Below are positions 1 to 12,239 of a stretch of DNA of 64,000 nt, piece by piece. Origin of the DNA: Owenia fusiformis (taxonomy: Eukaryota; Annelida; Polychaeta; Sabellida; Oweniidae). The stretch lies in the NCBI GenBank assembly GCA_903813345.2, contig CAIIXF020000001.1, positions 47,693,885-47,757,884 of the forward strand, written 5' to 3'. The notes beneath the pieces were generated by a model, which saw nothing but the letters and a program-made list of their open reading frames with translations, did not search any database and was not told the DNA's origin. The position numbers and the translations under genes were made by a program. The stretch's first letter is position 1; the number at the start of each line of letters is the position of its first letter.

Positions 1-775
1 TCTGTTGTTGTAGATCCATAGGGATTTTTTGGGTTGTAGCCTCATATATGTTGCAGTGATATATAAATAAATTACACGTAACCATGACGACTGCATGATT
101 GGAAATGATTGGAACAATAGACTTGCAACACTCTTATAAAGTTGAGAGTTAGTTTAAAGTTTAATATAGTTTATTTTTGTGTCACAAGCATGTTAAAATA
201 CATTTAAAACATTTTAAAAACATTTGCTTCCAGCCGATGCCGGCTTATGAGACACCATATGGTACATGTATACAAAATATTCATTTTTCAACAAAATATT
301 CAATTTTCAATGTAAACTTACTAAATGCAAAATAAACAGTCATAGAGACCATGTATACAAAGTTCATTGTTCCTTTACTTATACTGAAAGGAGACATCTT
401 CCCCAAGGTTGATGTTCCTGTAGATAAGTGGAAAAAGAAACCATGATCAATTGGTGATGTGAGGGCCCTCTGGTTGGTCCAATACCCCCAAAGGGGTCCC
501 CACAATGTAGTAGATTTACAGAGTTGCTATTATGTTATACATTATTATGGAAATATTTATGCATCATTTATACATTATGACAGTATCACAATTCTAAATA
601 GTGAGTAAAAGGTGCTGTAAAGTGGCAAAATCGATTTTATAAGGCCTCCATCCAGTCATACTATATAAATATATAACTGACCATTGACAGATAACATTTC
701 TGTGCTTATAACAAAATAGAATATGAGACAATTCATTAGTTTGCTATTCTTGAGTAATTACAAATATAGGTTCTG
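1..775. other. AT-rich sequence 3' of a LINE fragment
   Basis: No gene is recognised here. The part next to 776 is probably the 3' tail of the minus-strand LINE fragment that ends there. I cannot place the element's 3' end because no poly-A or short repeat tail is clear. Short open frames in this stretch show no family motif. Confidence 0.4.
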
Positions 776-1585
776 TTAAAGTCTTTCTAGATCAAAGTTC
801 CTTTTACTGAACATCTTAAACAGTGTACTTGCAAAGGTTCTCTGTATACAGGGTGTGTGCATAAGTCTAGAGAACAGCATAATATGATCATTTGTACCAG
901 TATCAATGTTAGGGGCCAGTGTATTAACAGAAGCTAGAAAATTATTTCTCAAATCATTGTAGTGAGAGCACCTGAGAGTGAAGTGTATCTCATCCTCAAT
1001 CTCATTAGTGTCACATAAAGCACATTTTCGTTCCTCTAGGGGTGTATTGGTATAACGGCCTGTTTCAATGTTCAGTTTTAATGCTCCAGTTCTTAGTTTT
1101 GCAAGGATACTTCTATGATGGCGAGGCATAAACATTTCAATGTACGCTTCGGTTGATGCACCATATTTAAATTGACGATATGTTCTAAGTTTGTTGCCAT
1201 TTGTTTCATTATTTTTATCGTTCCAGATATTTCGAAGAAAAGGATCAATAGTTTGGAGGTGATATTTAATAGCTTTAATACATGGTTTTATCTCAATGTA
1301 CTGATTGTTCAGAAGTATACCACAAGATTCAATGAAATGTTTTGTGCGGAAATTCCAGCTTGATTTTCTCCGTAGTGACCATATATGTATCCGGTTATTT
1401 AGTCTGGTATTTTCCATATTGTGGAGTCGCAAATATAGTCGGGCACACTCCAACTTTTGCTTGTGGATAGGAGGGCTCCATCCCATGTCACCTCTCGCTC
1501 CTTCATTGCTTGTCTTTTGGCCTACTCCTAGGAATATTTTTGTTGCTTTATTTTGTACATTATTGATACAGCGATTGGGCGAATT
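776..1585 (-). pseudogene. 5'-truncated non-LTR retrotransposon (LINE) ORF2, C-terminal part
   Basis: This is an open frame of about 270 codons with an in-frame stop just upstream (1586-1588). It has the features of the C-terminal region of LINE reverse transcriptases: an upstream segment with FLGVG and GDMGW, typical of the region after the RT thumb, then a run around LRTGALKLNIETGRY, followed by a CCHC-like knuckle (CALC, about 11 residues, H, then C within HFTLRC). The RT catalytic core (the YADD region) and the endonuclease are absent, so this is a dead 5'-truncated copy, as is common after target-primed reverse transcription. The reading frame is intact over the whole fragment, which suggests a fairly recent insertion. 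The clade cannot be assigned with confidence. Confidence 0.8.
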
Positions 1586-1674
1586 TTAAGCAATACTTTA
1601 TGTTATTAACCAGTATATCATGAACTGTTCCATCATTGACATTGATTTGAAAACACCAACTTATTTTGTTTATC

Positions 1675-1860
1675 GTTCAACCAAGGGAAAGATCAATACC
1701 CGGTGATTTCAGCGGGAAGTGGCGTTTCGTTCATTGGATGAGCTGCGCGCGCACGCATAAAATGTAGGCTATAAGCACAGTGACCTACAGAGGGCGCTAT
1801 CACAAACAAGTACTGGACGAACCGATAAATTCCCGGGTATTGTAACGCCCTTGGTTCAAC
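1675..1860. mobile_element. MITE of about 186 bp with terminal inverted repeats
   Basis: The left end (GTTCAACCAAGGG ... AATACCCGG) matches the reverse complement of the right end (CCGGGTATT ... CCCTTGGTTCAAC) over about 28 bp with a few differences. The interior is non-coding and more GC-rich than its surroundings. I see no clear target-site duplication. It is a probable non-autonomous DNA transposon lying upstream of the LINE remnant. Confidence 0.6.
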
Positions 1861-2519
1861 AGCGTGGCGTTGTCGTTTGCAATTCTGCCTCTGGCAAGGT
1901 TAATGCAGGATACCTTTACCTTGACCGAGTAACGTTCTTTAAATAAGTTTATTACTCAAGTTGTTACTTTTTCATTACATCTCAAGTTATATGTCTTTTA
2001 AAATGCTCATTTCTCTATCTGATTCTATACAACACATCCAAAAAGACGACGTGCTAGTCTCGGTATAGGTATTTCATTTTGGGCCTATTCCATTTTATGT
2101 TACGGCCCCAAAGAAAATGTATCGACTATGGGATCTCATACTGTACCCCCAATCCTTTTTGAAATGTAATACAGCTCAGCTCTACGTTGATTTACTTACA
2201 AATATAATTTGAGCCCCTTCCCTTACGGATTTCCGTACCTGCCTCCGTAATCTGGATCTCTTTTTCACATGAATAAAAAAAACTAATAGGCCTACAGCGG
2301 TGTATGGTATCCTCTCTTGACCCTTAAAGCACTACATATTCTACGTGTAAAAATTCTATTGCAAACAATTATATTCATTACATGTTTCGAATAATTGATC
2401 GCTGCGAATATTTTAAACGTTGAATTTTATGACTTGTATATGAATTTAGTTATATCTATGGTGCTTATAGTAGTTTGATAGTAGTTTGAGAATAAAAATG
2501 GTAAACATTATTGACTGTA
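1861..2519. other. Intergenic, no gene recognised
   Basis: AT-rich sequence without a convincing coding frame, RNA gene or transposon end. It lies between a small MITE and a minisatellite array. Confidence 0.4.
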
Positions 2520-3515
2520 GTTGACATGAGTGAGTACTCATAATGGGCAATGGTTGTCATGTATCAGAGAGTGTTTATAATGGGCAATGGCTGTCATGTA
2601 TCAGTGAGTATTCATATAGGGAAATGGCTGTCATGTTCAGTGAGTATTCATAAAGGGCAATGGCTGTCATGTATCTGTTAGTGTTCATAAAAGGGCAATG
2701 GCTGTCATGTATCAGTGAGTGTTCATAATGGGCAATGGCTGCCATGTATTAGAGAGTGGCTGCCATGTACCACTATTAGAGAGTGTTTATAATGGTCAAT
2801 GGCTGTCGTTTATTAGGGAGTGTTCAAAACGGGCAATGGCTGTCATGTATAAACTAGTGTTTATAATGGGCAATAGCTGTCGTGTATCAGTGAGTGTTCA
2901 CAATGGGCAATGGCTGTCATGTATCAGTTAGTGTTCGCAATGGTCTGTCATATATCAGAGAATGTTTATAATGGGCTATGTCTGTCATGTATCAGTAAGT
3001 TTTCACAATGGGCAATGACTGTTGTGTATTAGGGAGCGTTCAACACGGGCAATAGCTGTCGTGTATCAGTGAGTATTCACAATGGGCAATGGCTGTCATG
3101 TATCAGTTAGTGTTCGCAATGGTCTGTCATGTATCAGAGAATGTTTATAATGGGCTATGTCTGTCATGTATCAGTAAGTTTTCACAATGGGCAATGACTG
3201 TTGTGTATTAGGGGCGTTCAACACGGGCAATAGCTGTCGTGTATCAGTGAGTGTTCACAATGGGCAATGGCTGTCATGTATCAGTTAGTGTTCGCAATGG
3301 TCTGTCATGTATCAGAGAATGTTTATAATGGGCTATGTCTGTCATGTATCAGTAAGTTTTCACAATGGGCAATGACTGTTGTGTATTAGGGAGCGTTCAA
3401 AATGGTCAATTCTTGTCATGTATCAGAGAACTTTTGTTTTGGGCAATGACTGACATGTATCAGTGTTCACAATGGGCAATGACTGACATGTATCAGGGTT
3501 AATAATGGGCAATGA
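2520..3515. repeat. Minisatellite, about 36-bp unit with a 178-bp higher-order period
   Basis: The array is built from variants of a unit containing GGGCAATGGCTGTCATGTAT followed by CAGTGAGTGTTCA. The same five-variant block recurs with starts at about 2901, 3080 and 3258, so the spacing is 178-179 bp and a higher-order repeat is laid over the basic unit. The left part of the array is more irregular. Short open frames through the array are by-products of the period and are not called as genes. Confidence 0.9.
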
Positions 3516-4879
3516 CAAAGCATATTCTTTCAATGGATTCTATCAGATAATTCATGGATGTGTTGTTAATTATTAGCGTTTGGTTTATTTTTTCGACCAG
3601 ATGTAAAATCAATTTGAAAAATCTCAATTTACTAAAATGTGAGAGCACATTAAAATCGGGAAAATCAATGATAAATTGGAAAAAAGTATATATACGAGTA
3701 TATATGCAACGGTATAGCCCTTTACTGTCTTGTCGGAATGTGTATAATGATTTATTGAAATCCTACAATATACGATGTTCAGTACATTCTCGATGTCTTA
3801 TTAATGTTTCTTTTAAAAATCTAAATGACTGATTTATTCGACACTATGACGTTCGTATTCGCATTGACGAAAACTGTCCAAGGGGGCCTCTTAAGAGTGA
3901 TTTAGTATTATTAGTACATTCTTTGATCTTGTATAGTGGTCAAGGTACCCTATGTGAAGGATCTGAACTTCAAAAAGTTGATCAATCGTTACACAAAACA
4001 CAAAGGTCAAAAATTAAAAGAGCATTAGATCGATTCGTGCACTGCCAATACTTATCAATGTTTGCCGAGTCCCAATTCCTCACCAAATCATTCAAGAGAC
4101 AAACTCCCGTGTGCCCTGTTACCAAAGAATTCTTGATGAGTAAAAATCATGTGCTTGACGTTTCTACGAAATGTTAGACTTCTGTTGTTGTTTACCATGA
4201 CGTATATTATTTATGATCTCTTGTCCTGGGAACGAGTTTTGCTGCTGTTCGTGACTCCGATTTGAATCATCTTTCACGAAGTCGGTCTTTTGGAAAGGGA
4301 GGGATGACATACTTGTATTTGAATTAATCATTATTCATAATTTTATGCTACTGCTTTATAAGGCCACTCAGATGAGAATGCTGAATTTAAGATCAATCAG
4401 AGAACATTGAATAAATATATGTTTTGTTATTAGGATAAGACGACGTATGTTACGATACTATAAGTTCCTTGATACTTCAAGTTCTTTTGGTAAAATGACT
4501 ATTGATATTAATAATCTGCCAGAATCCCATTGTCACGAATTACTACAATTTCAAAACTAGTAAAAAACTTTCAAATTTCAAAACTAGTAAAAAACTTTCA
4601 AAAGCTAGTAAGCAATCGCTACAGTGAAGAAAGTGGGTAAAGAGAAACACACATCGCAGCTGAAAGGTCTTGAAGTAATTATAATTATCTACTCCTGTTT
4701 TGAAAAATCGGAGCCAAACCTATTTGGAGAAATCAAGTGCAAATCCAGGCTATGACAAGTTTAACATGACCAGGTTTGTAAGAGACGTAAATATTATATT
4801 CAACTATACCAATGAGTAACAGTTCAAGACTATTAGTGTAACGACTACACAGTGCAAACGATGATGCAATGTCCTATAC
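3516..4879. other. Intergenic or intronic, no gene recognised
   Basis: Two short plus-strand open frames (3554-3832 and 3923-4177) show no domain, splice context or compositional signal that I can support. A 20-bp direct repeat around CAAAACTAGTAAAAAACTTT lies at about 4550-4600. If the SoxF gene uses its usual HMG-box intron, this sequence is part of that intron. Confidence 0.35.
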
Positions 4880-5265
4880 AACAGAATGCAATGCAATACA
4901 ATACAATGCAACACAATACAATATAACACAATACAATGCAAAACAATACAATGCAATACAATACAACGCTACGCAACGCAACGCAATACAATACAACACA
5001 ATACAATACAATGCAATACAATACAACACCACGCAACGCAACGCAATACAATACAACACAATGTCCACACAGTGTCCAATACAATGCAATGCAATACAAT
5101 ATAATACAATACAATACAATGCAATACAATACAACGCCACACAACGCAACGCAATGCAATACAATACAACACAATACAATACTTACAATGCAAATACAAC
5201 ACAATACAATAAAATACAATACAGTACAACACCATACAATACAGTACAATACAATCCAATACAGT
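4880..5265. repeat. Pentanucleotide microsatellite (AATAC/AATGC/AACGC)
   Basis: About 385 bp of 5-bp steps alternating among AATAC, AATGC and AACGC, with block structure inside the array. All six frames are largely open and give repetitive Tyr-Asn-Thr or Cys-Ile-Val strings, which are artefacts of the period. Confidence 0.95.
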
Positions 5266-5855
5266 TACAATATGATAATACAATGATGTACCATATAATA
5301 TAAAATAGCTAATACATCATGAAATAGAAAAGAAGAGTAGCTCATACAATATTTACAATACAAAGCCATATTCACAAAGTGAGCTAGTTAAAGGATAGTG
5401 GGTGAATAAAAAACCAAAGCATGCATTAACATGGAGAATGGAGATGCATAGTATCTTCTTCGTGCCAGGCATTTATCTGCTAATTAGAAATCATGGGATA
5501 CCGCTGTGATAAGACAAGTAGTTTTACTTACAGTTTAATTGCATTCTAATTAAATCAGCTCCCATTCTAATTGACACACTGAGGGCTAGGCCAGGACACC
5601 GATCTCTGAATCTGACACCAGTTGAGACGCCTTTAATAAACATTTCGCGAAACCCTCAACGACCTAATGACTTTTAGAAGAATTTAAAGACGATTCTTTC
5701 AAAAGCAATTAATCATAACTAAACTAAAAACCACAAACAAAAAGCATTTTCTTGGTAGGCTTTTATACATCTTTCTGTACTTGTACGTCATTGTCAGCTG
5801 ATGTGCTGTTTATATCTCATGCTTTACTAATATTTCTCGTATGTTGTATTTATAG

Positions 5856-7132
5856 GGAAGCGCTGGCGCAGTCTTCCTCTAGTAGAAAAGCGACCATTTG
5901 TGGAGGAGGCAGAGCGACTGAGAGTCCTCCATATGCAGCAACACCCCGACTACAAGTACAGACCACGAAGGAGGAAGACGCCAAAACGAGCAGTAAAGAG
6001 AATGACGGGTATACCAGCTTCGATGGTGACCCCAAATACGTCAAATGATGACAGTTTAGGAAGTAGCTTGCCCGAGGATTCCGAGTCATGTTCACCATCA
6101 CCTGTGTCAATGTCTGAACCATCACTCGACTCCCTCATGCCATCTCTAAATGGATACAACGAACAAAAGAGCGCCTCTATTCTGGTAACTAGTGTTTTGA
6201 ACACACCAGACTCATCTCCAAGATCAAGCCCAGAGCTTGGTGAATCCACTAAAACATTTGTTGGACAAAACAGCCCAGGTCATTGTTTAGAGCGTAGTAG
6301 CAGACCATCCCACTTCCAAAATCAGCACTTCTCCCAGGCTATTGGTCCTCTTACCCCTGATATGTCCCCAATGGAGCCAAGGGACGATATTTTTAAGTTC
6401 CCCCCACCTTTCTCGATGGCGGAATCGATCCCGCCTATAGGAAGCCCCGTTGGAGAGCTACTGAGACGATTCTCTAGAGCACCCGTGACTGCCAATAGTC
6501 CACCCGCCAGCAGCAACTCCTCTCAAAATTTGGTAACACTGCGCGCACTCGTCAGTAGCCCCAGTCCAAGCGCAACATTCCCATACCTTTATGGGCGAAG
6601 TACCAGCCAAGAACCCCCAACATTAACCACACCATCCCCTCCACCAAAATTATCACATCAGGATCCACCACTTTTAGACGGGAGTTTAAGCCAATACCAT
6701 TCTGGAGAATCCAAAATAGGTCGCTTCGCGCATCCTCCAGAGGAACTGATTCTTGAACAATTCTCCCAAGCAGAGGCCTTAGCTGACGTCGATCGCAGCG
6801 AATTTGATCAGTACTTGCCTGGAATTAACGACCATAGTGTGTCAGGCACACTGACACTAATGGAGATCAAAGAGGAACAAGCCGAGAGCTTTACAATCAA
6901 AGAAGAATTGACTTTTGATAGTAATGACTGTGCACTTAGTGAAGAGAAAGGGTGCATTAAGAACAGTAGTAACAACGATAATCAAGTCGTTGTTGGACAA
7001 AATGACAATTATAGGCACAGTCAGGTCTATGAGAATACATTGGACACATCGGGAACGTATACCTACGAACACATGGACAGCAATTCCTGCCTCATATCTG
7101 CACTCACTGGTGAACATTCTGCATTTTACTAA
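5856..7132 (+). CDS. soxF: SoxF (Sox7/17/18-type) transcription factor, last coding exon
   Basis: The exon opens after a TTATAG acceptor in the middle of a Gly codon, completes the HMG box ([13 protein letters not shown], then [12 protein letters not shown]) and runs 424 codons to TAA. The first half of the HMG box must lie in an exon upstream of the window, so the intron exceeds 5.8 kb. A Ser/Pro-rich region fills the middle. Near residue 310 is DRSEFDQYL, the C-terminal motif conserved in Sox7/17/18 and linked to beta-catenin binding and transactivation. Two IKEE sumoylation-type motifs follow it within about 30 residues. The protein is expected to be nuclear, bind the minor groove at AACAAT-type sites, and act in endoderm, haemal or vascular-like and ciliary programmes as in other animals. 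The group assignment is firm from the HMG tail plus the C-terminal motif. Distinction among vertebrate paralogues does not apply. Confidence 0.93.
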
Positions 7133-8290
7133 ACTAGGACATTTCTTGGAAATGTACAAATATAAGACATACTGTAATCAAACGAACGAGAGAAATATCT
7201 CTGAAAATGTGACTTCTATAAGAAAAAATACTGTTCGTCTTTTGGGTGTATTTATAATCAAAATTCGTACTTGTAAACCTCAAAAGATTTGTATTTCGGC
7301 CAATCGATCAGTTAACATGTATATACAACAGTGGTGTAATAATATTTATTTCATATCCGGTTCTGACTGTGGACGCGTGATATGATGGCGCCCATGTGCA
7401 ACGGTGGAGTCTTCCAAATACTCAATGTTTAAAACATTTCAGTGACTGAAAGTTATAATGAAACTTATACTTTGTACATTTTTGTATATTATTTTATAAA
7501 ATACATATCGATATCATATGCAACTGTATGGATATTTAACAAACAAATGACACAGTGCGTCGCATTTGTCAGTTATGATAACTTGGGACTGCCTGGCCAG
7601 CATTTATAGTAGTTAGTATCCCGAGGGTGTGCAAGTCGATGGACTGGTGCACTTGTCCGTGTGTACTGGTAGTCCATATCTAAGGCTAAATCCAAGTTAT
7701 TAGGGCTATCAAGGGGTGCCAACATGAGAGATAAGGCTTACTTAAGCTTGTTTACTCTACATACTTAACATTAAAGCAAACATTTGAGTTATCATTTGAA
7801 GAACTGTATCTGTATTCTGCCATTTCATTTTTGAGTGTTGTGCCTAATTTGTCTTTTGAAGACACTTACTTTGACACGTATAATTGAGCATAAGTAACTT
7901 TAAATACATATTAGAGTTGAAGATTTGCGCACATCAAGGTTAAACATTTGTCTCATCGATTTATCTCATTGTTAAATACATTTTTTCACATCAAAATCTG
8001 TTTATCGTACATTTAGAGCAATGGCCCAAAGTGAGATATGTCAAAATGGATCACAGTAACAATAACCCAGATGCGAGTAGAAATAATCTTGATTTACGTC
8101 ATTAAAAATTCAAAATTCGGTCAAAGTAATATCATATTTGAAATCTACATGTAAAATTACATCTAGAAATGTGGTTTTAAAAAGTGTTTATCAACTTTGA
8201 AAAATTAATTTTCTTTTAAAATGTGACTTCTAGCTCGGGGAGATTCCCCATAGACCCCATGCTATAAAATCACAAAAAATGAAATATCTT
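7133..8290 (+). other. SoxF 3' UTR and downstream sequence
   Basis: AT-rich, non-coding, directly after the SoxF stop. Several near-AATAAA sequences occur but none can be chosen as the cleavage signal. Perfect AATAAA sequences lie farther on (about 10122 and 10361), so a very long 3' UTR is possible but not shown. Confidence 0.4.
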
Positions 8291-8299
8291 TTCTTTTAG

Positions 8300-8391
8300 C
8301 ATCCTCCTAAGCAGGTATCCAGAATCCGTACCTCCTTCTTGTAAAAAGAAAGAAGGTATTCTGGATTTTGAAGCCCTGTGATCGGAGGATG
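8300..8391. mobile_element. 92-bp hairpin element with 9-bp target-site duplication (copy 1)
   Basis: Terminal CATCCTCC pairs with GGAGGATG, ATCCAGAAT pairs with ATTCTGGAT, and CCTTCTT pairs with AAGAAGG around a short loop, so the whole unit folds into one long hairpin. It is bracketed by the 9-bp direct repeat TTCTTTTAG (8291-8299 and 8392-8400), a clean target-site duplication. A second copy lies at 22283-22370. It carries no ORF and so must be mobilised in trans. The duplication length fits hAT-, Mutator- or Merlin-type transposases. Confidence 0.8.
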
Positions 8392-8400
8392 TTCTTTTAG

Positions 8401-10690
8401 TGGACAGATAATATTTTGCTTTCCTGGACATATTTTCATGAGTATAAGTATCAGACACATAAGGGTTTTATGAAAATTGAGCCACTTAAATTAATAATAT
8501 TCAAGTTTAAGGGAACTTTCTTATATACCTGCCATGTTAATTGACCCGAATCAGCCACCTGGTGGTGAAACTGGTAACTACCTACTCGCATTTGGGTAAT
8601 TGACAAAAGTTGAGCAAACAAGCAAAATTTTAAAACTTGTGAGATAATACATAAAAGTTTGAAACTGCCACTTCGCTTAGTTTTGGCGTTGACCACTGAG
8701 AAAACTGATAATAGTCGTGAAAGACCCATGTCCTCGTGACTGAGCTTAGAATCCTGGCTTAACGTACATATACTGTACATGATCTGTGATGAATATTCAA
8801 CCATTATTGCGATTGTCTGAAGTAAAAAGTTTGTCTTGGATAAGAGAGTCAAAATAATCTACCCTTCTTCATTTCATCCTTTTGGCAGGGTTGTTGATTT
8901 GATGATGCAAATTTTGCAACACGATCCACAGCATGTTTAGAAATGAGTTGTAAGCTGAACGGCAAAACATGCTAGAGAATTCTTTACGGGTGGCTCACAT
9001 TCTTGAGCTTGCCAAAACCTCTCCGGCATTATCTCAAACTAAAGATGTTCTTTGATAGGAATCAATGCAAATTATTCAGCATGTTAATTGATCTTTTCAC
9101 TCTAAATGCATTATATTTGATCTGTGTCGAGGCACTACTTAATTTAGCACTTTTGGATACGTATTTGGGGCATCAAAATATTTGAATCAACTTCGGGTAC
9201 TCCTCTCGATAAGCTACTGTATTAAATGTATTTGGCCGAAACTAAGTCCGTTTCAATAAATGTATATGATAAAATTTTCAATTCACCACGTTTTATGAGA
9301 ATAGGAATTTTACATGTTTACAGTTGATATCTCCGATTGAATAATATTCTGGGCTCTGGGAGATTAACACTGAATTATATTTAGAAGTGCCCTGATAACG
9401 TCCCGCTATAGAGAGCGTTGGCCAGGGGGTTTTCAGGTAGCGGTAGGCTTAAGTTACCGGATTCGGATAAAAGATTATTCAAATATCTAGAAATCAATAC
9501 ATATCATATTTATAAATATATTCAACATCATTTTACCTGTTGATACTTGGTGTGTTTTGAGCGAGGTCATTGTGTTCATTGCTTCATTTGGAATTATTGA
9601 AAACATTAATCGTAATTAGTGTCCTTTACTTCGAATTCAAAAGGAAATTGCGTAACGTTTCTTGGAAGGAAATCGAAGGAACCGAAATGTAAATACATAG
9701 TCGACATCAAAGTCATAATTTACAAAATAAGTTTCAGTTAACCATCAAATCATTATGTGACACTCGATTTGGTCAATGTAATAAAGAGAGCAAACCCATT
9801 CATGCATTCCACGCAATCTATTCGAAACATAATTTCTAAAAATTGGATAGATATTGTTCAAGTTAGAGCCATAGTGAAAATTCGCCCTGTGTTTTCAAGA
9901 GGTTCTAACAAGTTTCATGTAACACCTAGTGCAAATTAGAATAGCAATTAGACATATTTTTATAGAATTTGAGAGCTGTCCCCGATAGGTTAATATTCAT
10001 TACCTATATATTCTGTCTACTCTACGAGATGTATTGGCTTTTTAAGATGGGGCACCCCGCCTAGGTATGAACATCAAAGAGCCCGAACTACTTATAAAGT
10101 TTATGTCTGCCGTGAAGTGTTATTGTAAATAAAAAATATGAATATATATTTACATTTGTAAATATGAAACATAAATATATCAATGTGATTGTAATACGTT
10201 AGTTTTTTTGAGTGTGGTAACAATGTTACTGTCTCTACTCAGGCATGACAATGCTGTTTAATTTTTTTGAAATCAAAATATTTTTAAGTGCACATTTGCA
10301 AAATTTAACGTTTATGTTTTGAATTTTATTGTTTGTCATATTTTTGTAGAAAACTTGGAATAAAATGAATTTATATTCTGCTATAACATATGTTTTGTTT
10401 TTATCGCATTAAAAAATGTGGCCAAATGTAAATAAAAATATATATCATATTGAAGTACACATAAAAAACACCTCTAAACTTCAAATATTGAATATTGAAT
10501 TGTAATTAACTACATGTTATAGAAGTCACTTTTAAAGTTAATTTCAGATTTGAAATATATGTCCTCGATCATATCTGACCATAAAGAGATATACCAGGCT
10601 CTCAGAAATATTTTAAACAGTGAATACGTTCAAAACTGTTGAATTGCCAAATTGATAATAAATCTTAGTTTGTCTCAATTAACGTCCCAT
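8401..10690. other. Intergenic, no gene recognised
   Basis: AT-rich sequence with short open frames only and no recognisable domain. It may hold distal 3' UTR of SoxF. AATAAA occurs near 10122 and 10361. I see nothing else. Confidence 0.4.
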
Positions 10691-10749
10691 ATTTGTATTG
10701 TCGGAGATTCGAGAATTTCGAGCAATGGGCATCAAACGTACATATAAGG

Positions 10750-10883
10750 GTTATGTACTGGGAGGTTTCGGATATAGGATATATCCCGAGGAATATATTT
10801 ATAGACGGGACGGAAGGGACCAAGGAGAGATATAAATATTTCCCGAGGGATATACCCTATATCCAAACCCGACTGTACATAAC
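10750..10883. repeat. Inverted repeat (hairpin), arms about 43 bp
   Basis: The left arm (GGTTATGTAC ... ATATCCCGAGG) is complementary with mismatches to the right arm (CCCGAGGGATAT ... GTACATAACT), with about 46 bp between. A diverged single arm of the same family sits at 12496-12552 in the opposite sense. It is probably a degraded foldback element. Confidence 0.65.
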
Positions 10884-10890
10884 TGATGTA

Positions 10891-11227
10891 TATCAAACTT
10901 GAGTGGGTTTGGGGTAGGAATGAACCTTTCCACCTTTTTCAAATGACGATTATCATTTTCGTAATATTCCTTTAGTTCAATACAATGAAATTGTATCATT
11001 TAAACTTTTTAAAAAATGTAAACTTTCAAAGTTTCAAACTTTTAAATTTTTTTGATTTGATTTTTGATTTTTTTGATTTTTGAAAAATTCCCGGGAGCGG
11101 GATGCATATGGATAGTATCTGCCCGCATTTTGCCTGGACCGGGACATATACAATATATCCTTCCCGCTACCCATATATGGTATATATTCCCGGGTGATAT
11201 CTACCCCAAACCCACTCAAGTATGAGA
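10891..11227. repeat. Inverted repeat with 27-bp arms
   Basis: The arm at 10891-10917 (containing CTTGAGTGGGTTTGGGGTAG) is matched in inverse orientation at 11201-11227. The 283-bp interior is AT-rich with a GATTTTT-like run. It abuts the hairpin just upstream and may be part of the same composite element. Confidence 0.6.
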
Positions 11228-12239
11228 TACAATGATATATAATATATATATATTTAAAAATGTAGCATCTCAGTTTTATAATATTGTTTCGCAAAGAGTT
11301 TCGCAAACAACTTTGCGAGCTGTTTACGTCAACATTTAATCCCAATATTTATTTTCAAACCATCGTTTCTACCGTACTCAGTGTGTATGAAGTTATGAAA
11401 TGTGAAAAATACACCAATATAATAAACTCTTTGTAAAAAAAGAATCATGAAACTGACATTAAAATTATCATAGTGCGGATCTTTGTCTGTACTGCGATAT
11501 CCACCAATTAACAGATCGAATAAAAGGTCTAGATCTATCTAAAAACAATAAGGAAGTGTTTTTTTAAAAATACATTTACGAATTCAACAATCTTCGTATC
11601 GTTTGCTAATGATAGAAGCGTACGTTATCTTTATTATGTGGTAATGTGGTAAGCTCTAGGATGATATACGAACATATCTAACGATAAGTGGTTTAATCAG
11701 AGCTGCACTTCAAGTACTCTGATATCTCTCTTAGTCCCGTTCACGAAGACTAGAAGAGCGTAGACCCTAGGAGGACCAAAGGAGGGACGTATTCGGTAAC
11801 AGCAAACACTTATATCATGAGAAGTACTGATTAATATATCATAAATATTTGAAGATCGCAGATTGCCATCGATGAAATACAGCAATGCTTATTAAACTAT
11901 AGATAGCTGTTAATCTAAAAGTCAAACATTACAGGACATCTCTAGGTAGAGCTGAAGTTTTACAGGCGCATTCCTATCAAAATCTATCTAACCTGGGCAA
12001 CATTATAATTAGAGAAATGTCACTTTAAAATTGACTAGATATAAGCATTATTACGACACGTACTTTTACTTGTCGTCGCAAATCAGCGCTGACCTTTAAA
12101 TCAATAACGTTGCCCGATTTCAAAAAATTACAAAGATGATCATTTGAAGTAGAAGAGACAGAATGAAAAATGTTGGAAGCAACATTTTCAAAAAAGCATG
12201 CAAATACTTCCCATGCGATCATAATTTCATATCTGATTT

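Noticed and set aside
2520-3515. Regular repeats that might be read as a CRISPR array
   Set aside because: Units are contiguous with no unique spacers, sit in spliced animal DNA, and no cas-like gene is present.
4845-5303. Long open frames on both strands across 4.85-5.3 kb
   Set aside because: They are translations of the ACAAT-type microsatellite; every frame is open because of the period.
1-5855. Search for the first SoxF exon (start of the HMG box) inside the window
   Set aside because: No RPMNAFMVW-like coding sequence found on the plus strand upstream of 5856; it must lie before the window.
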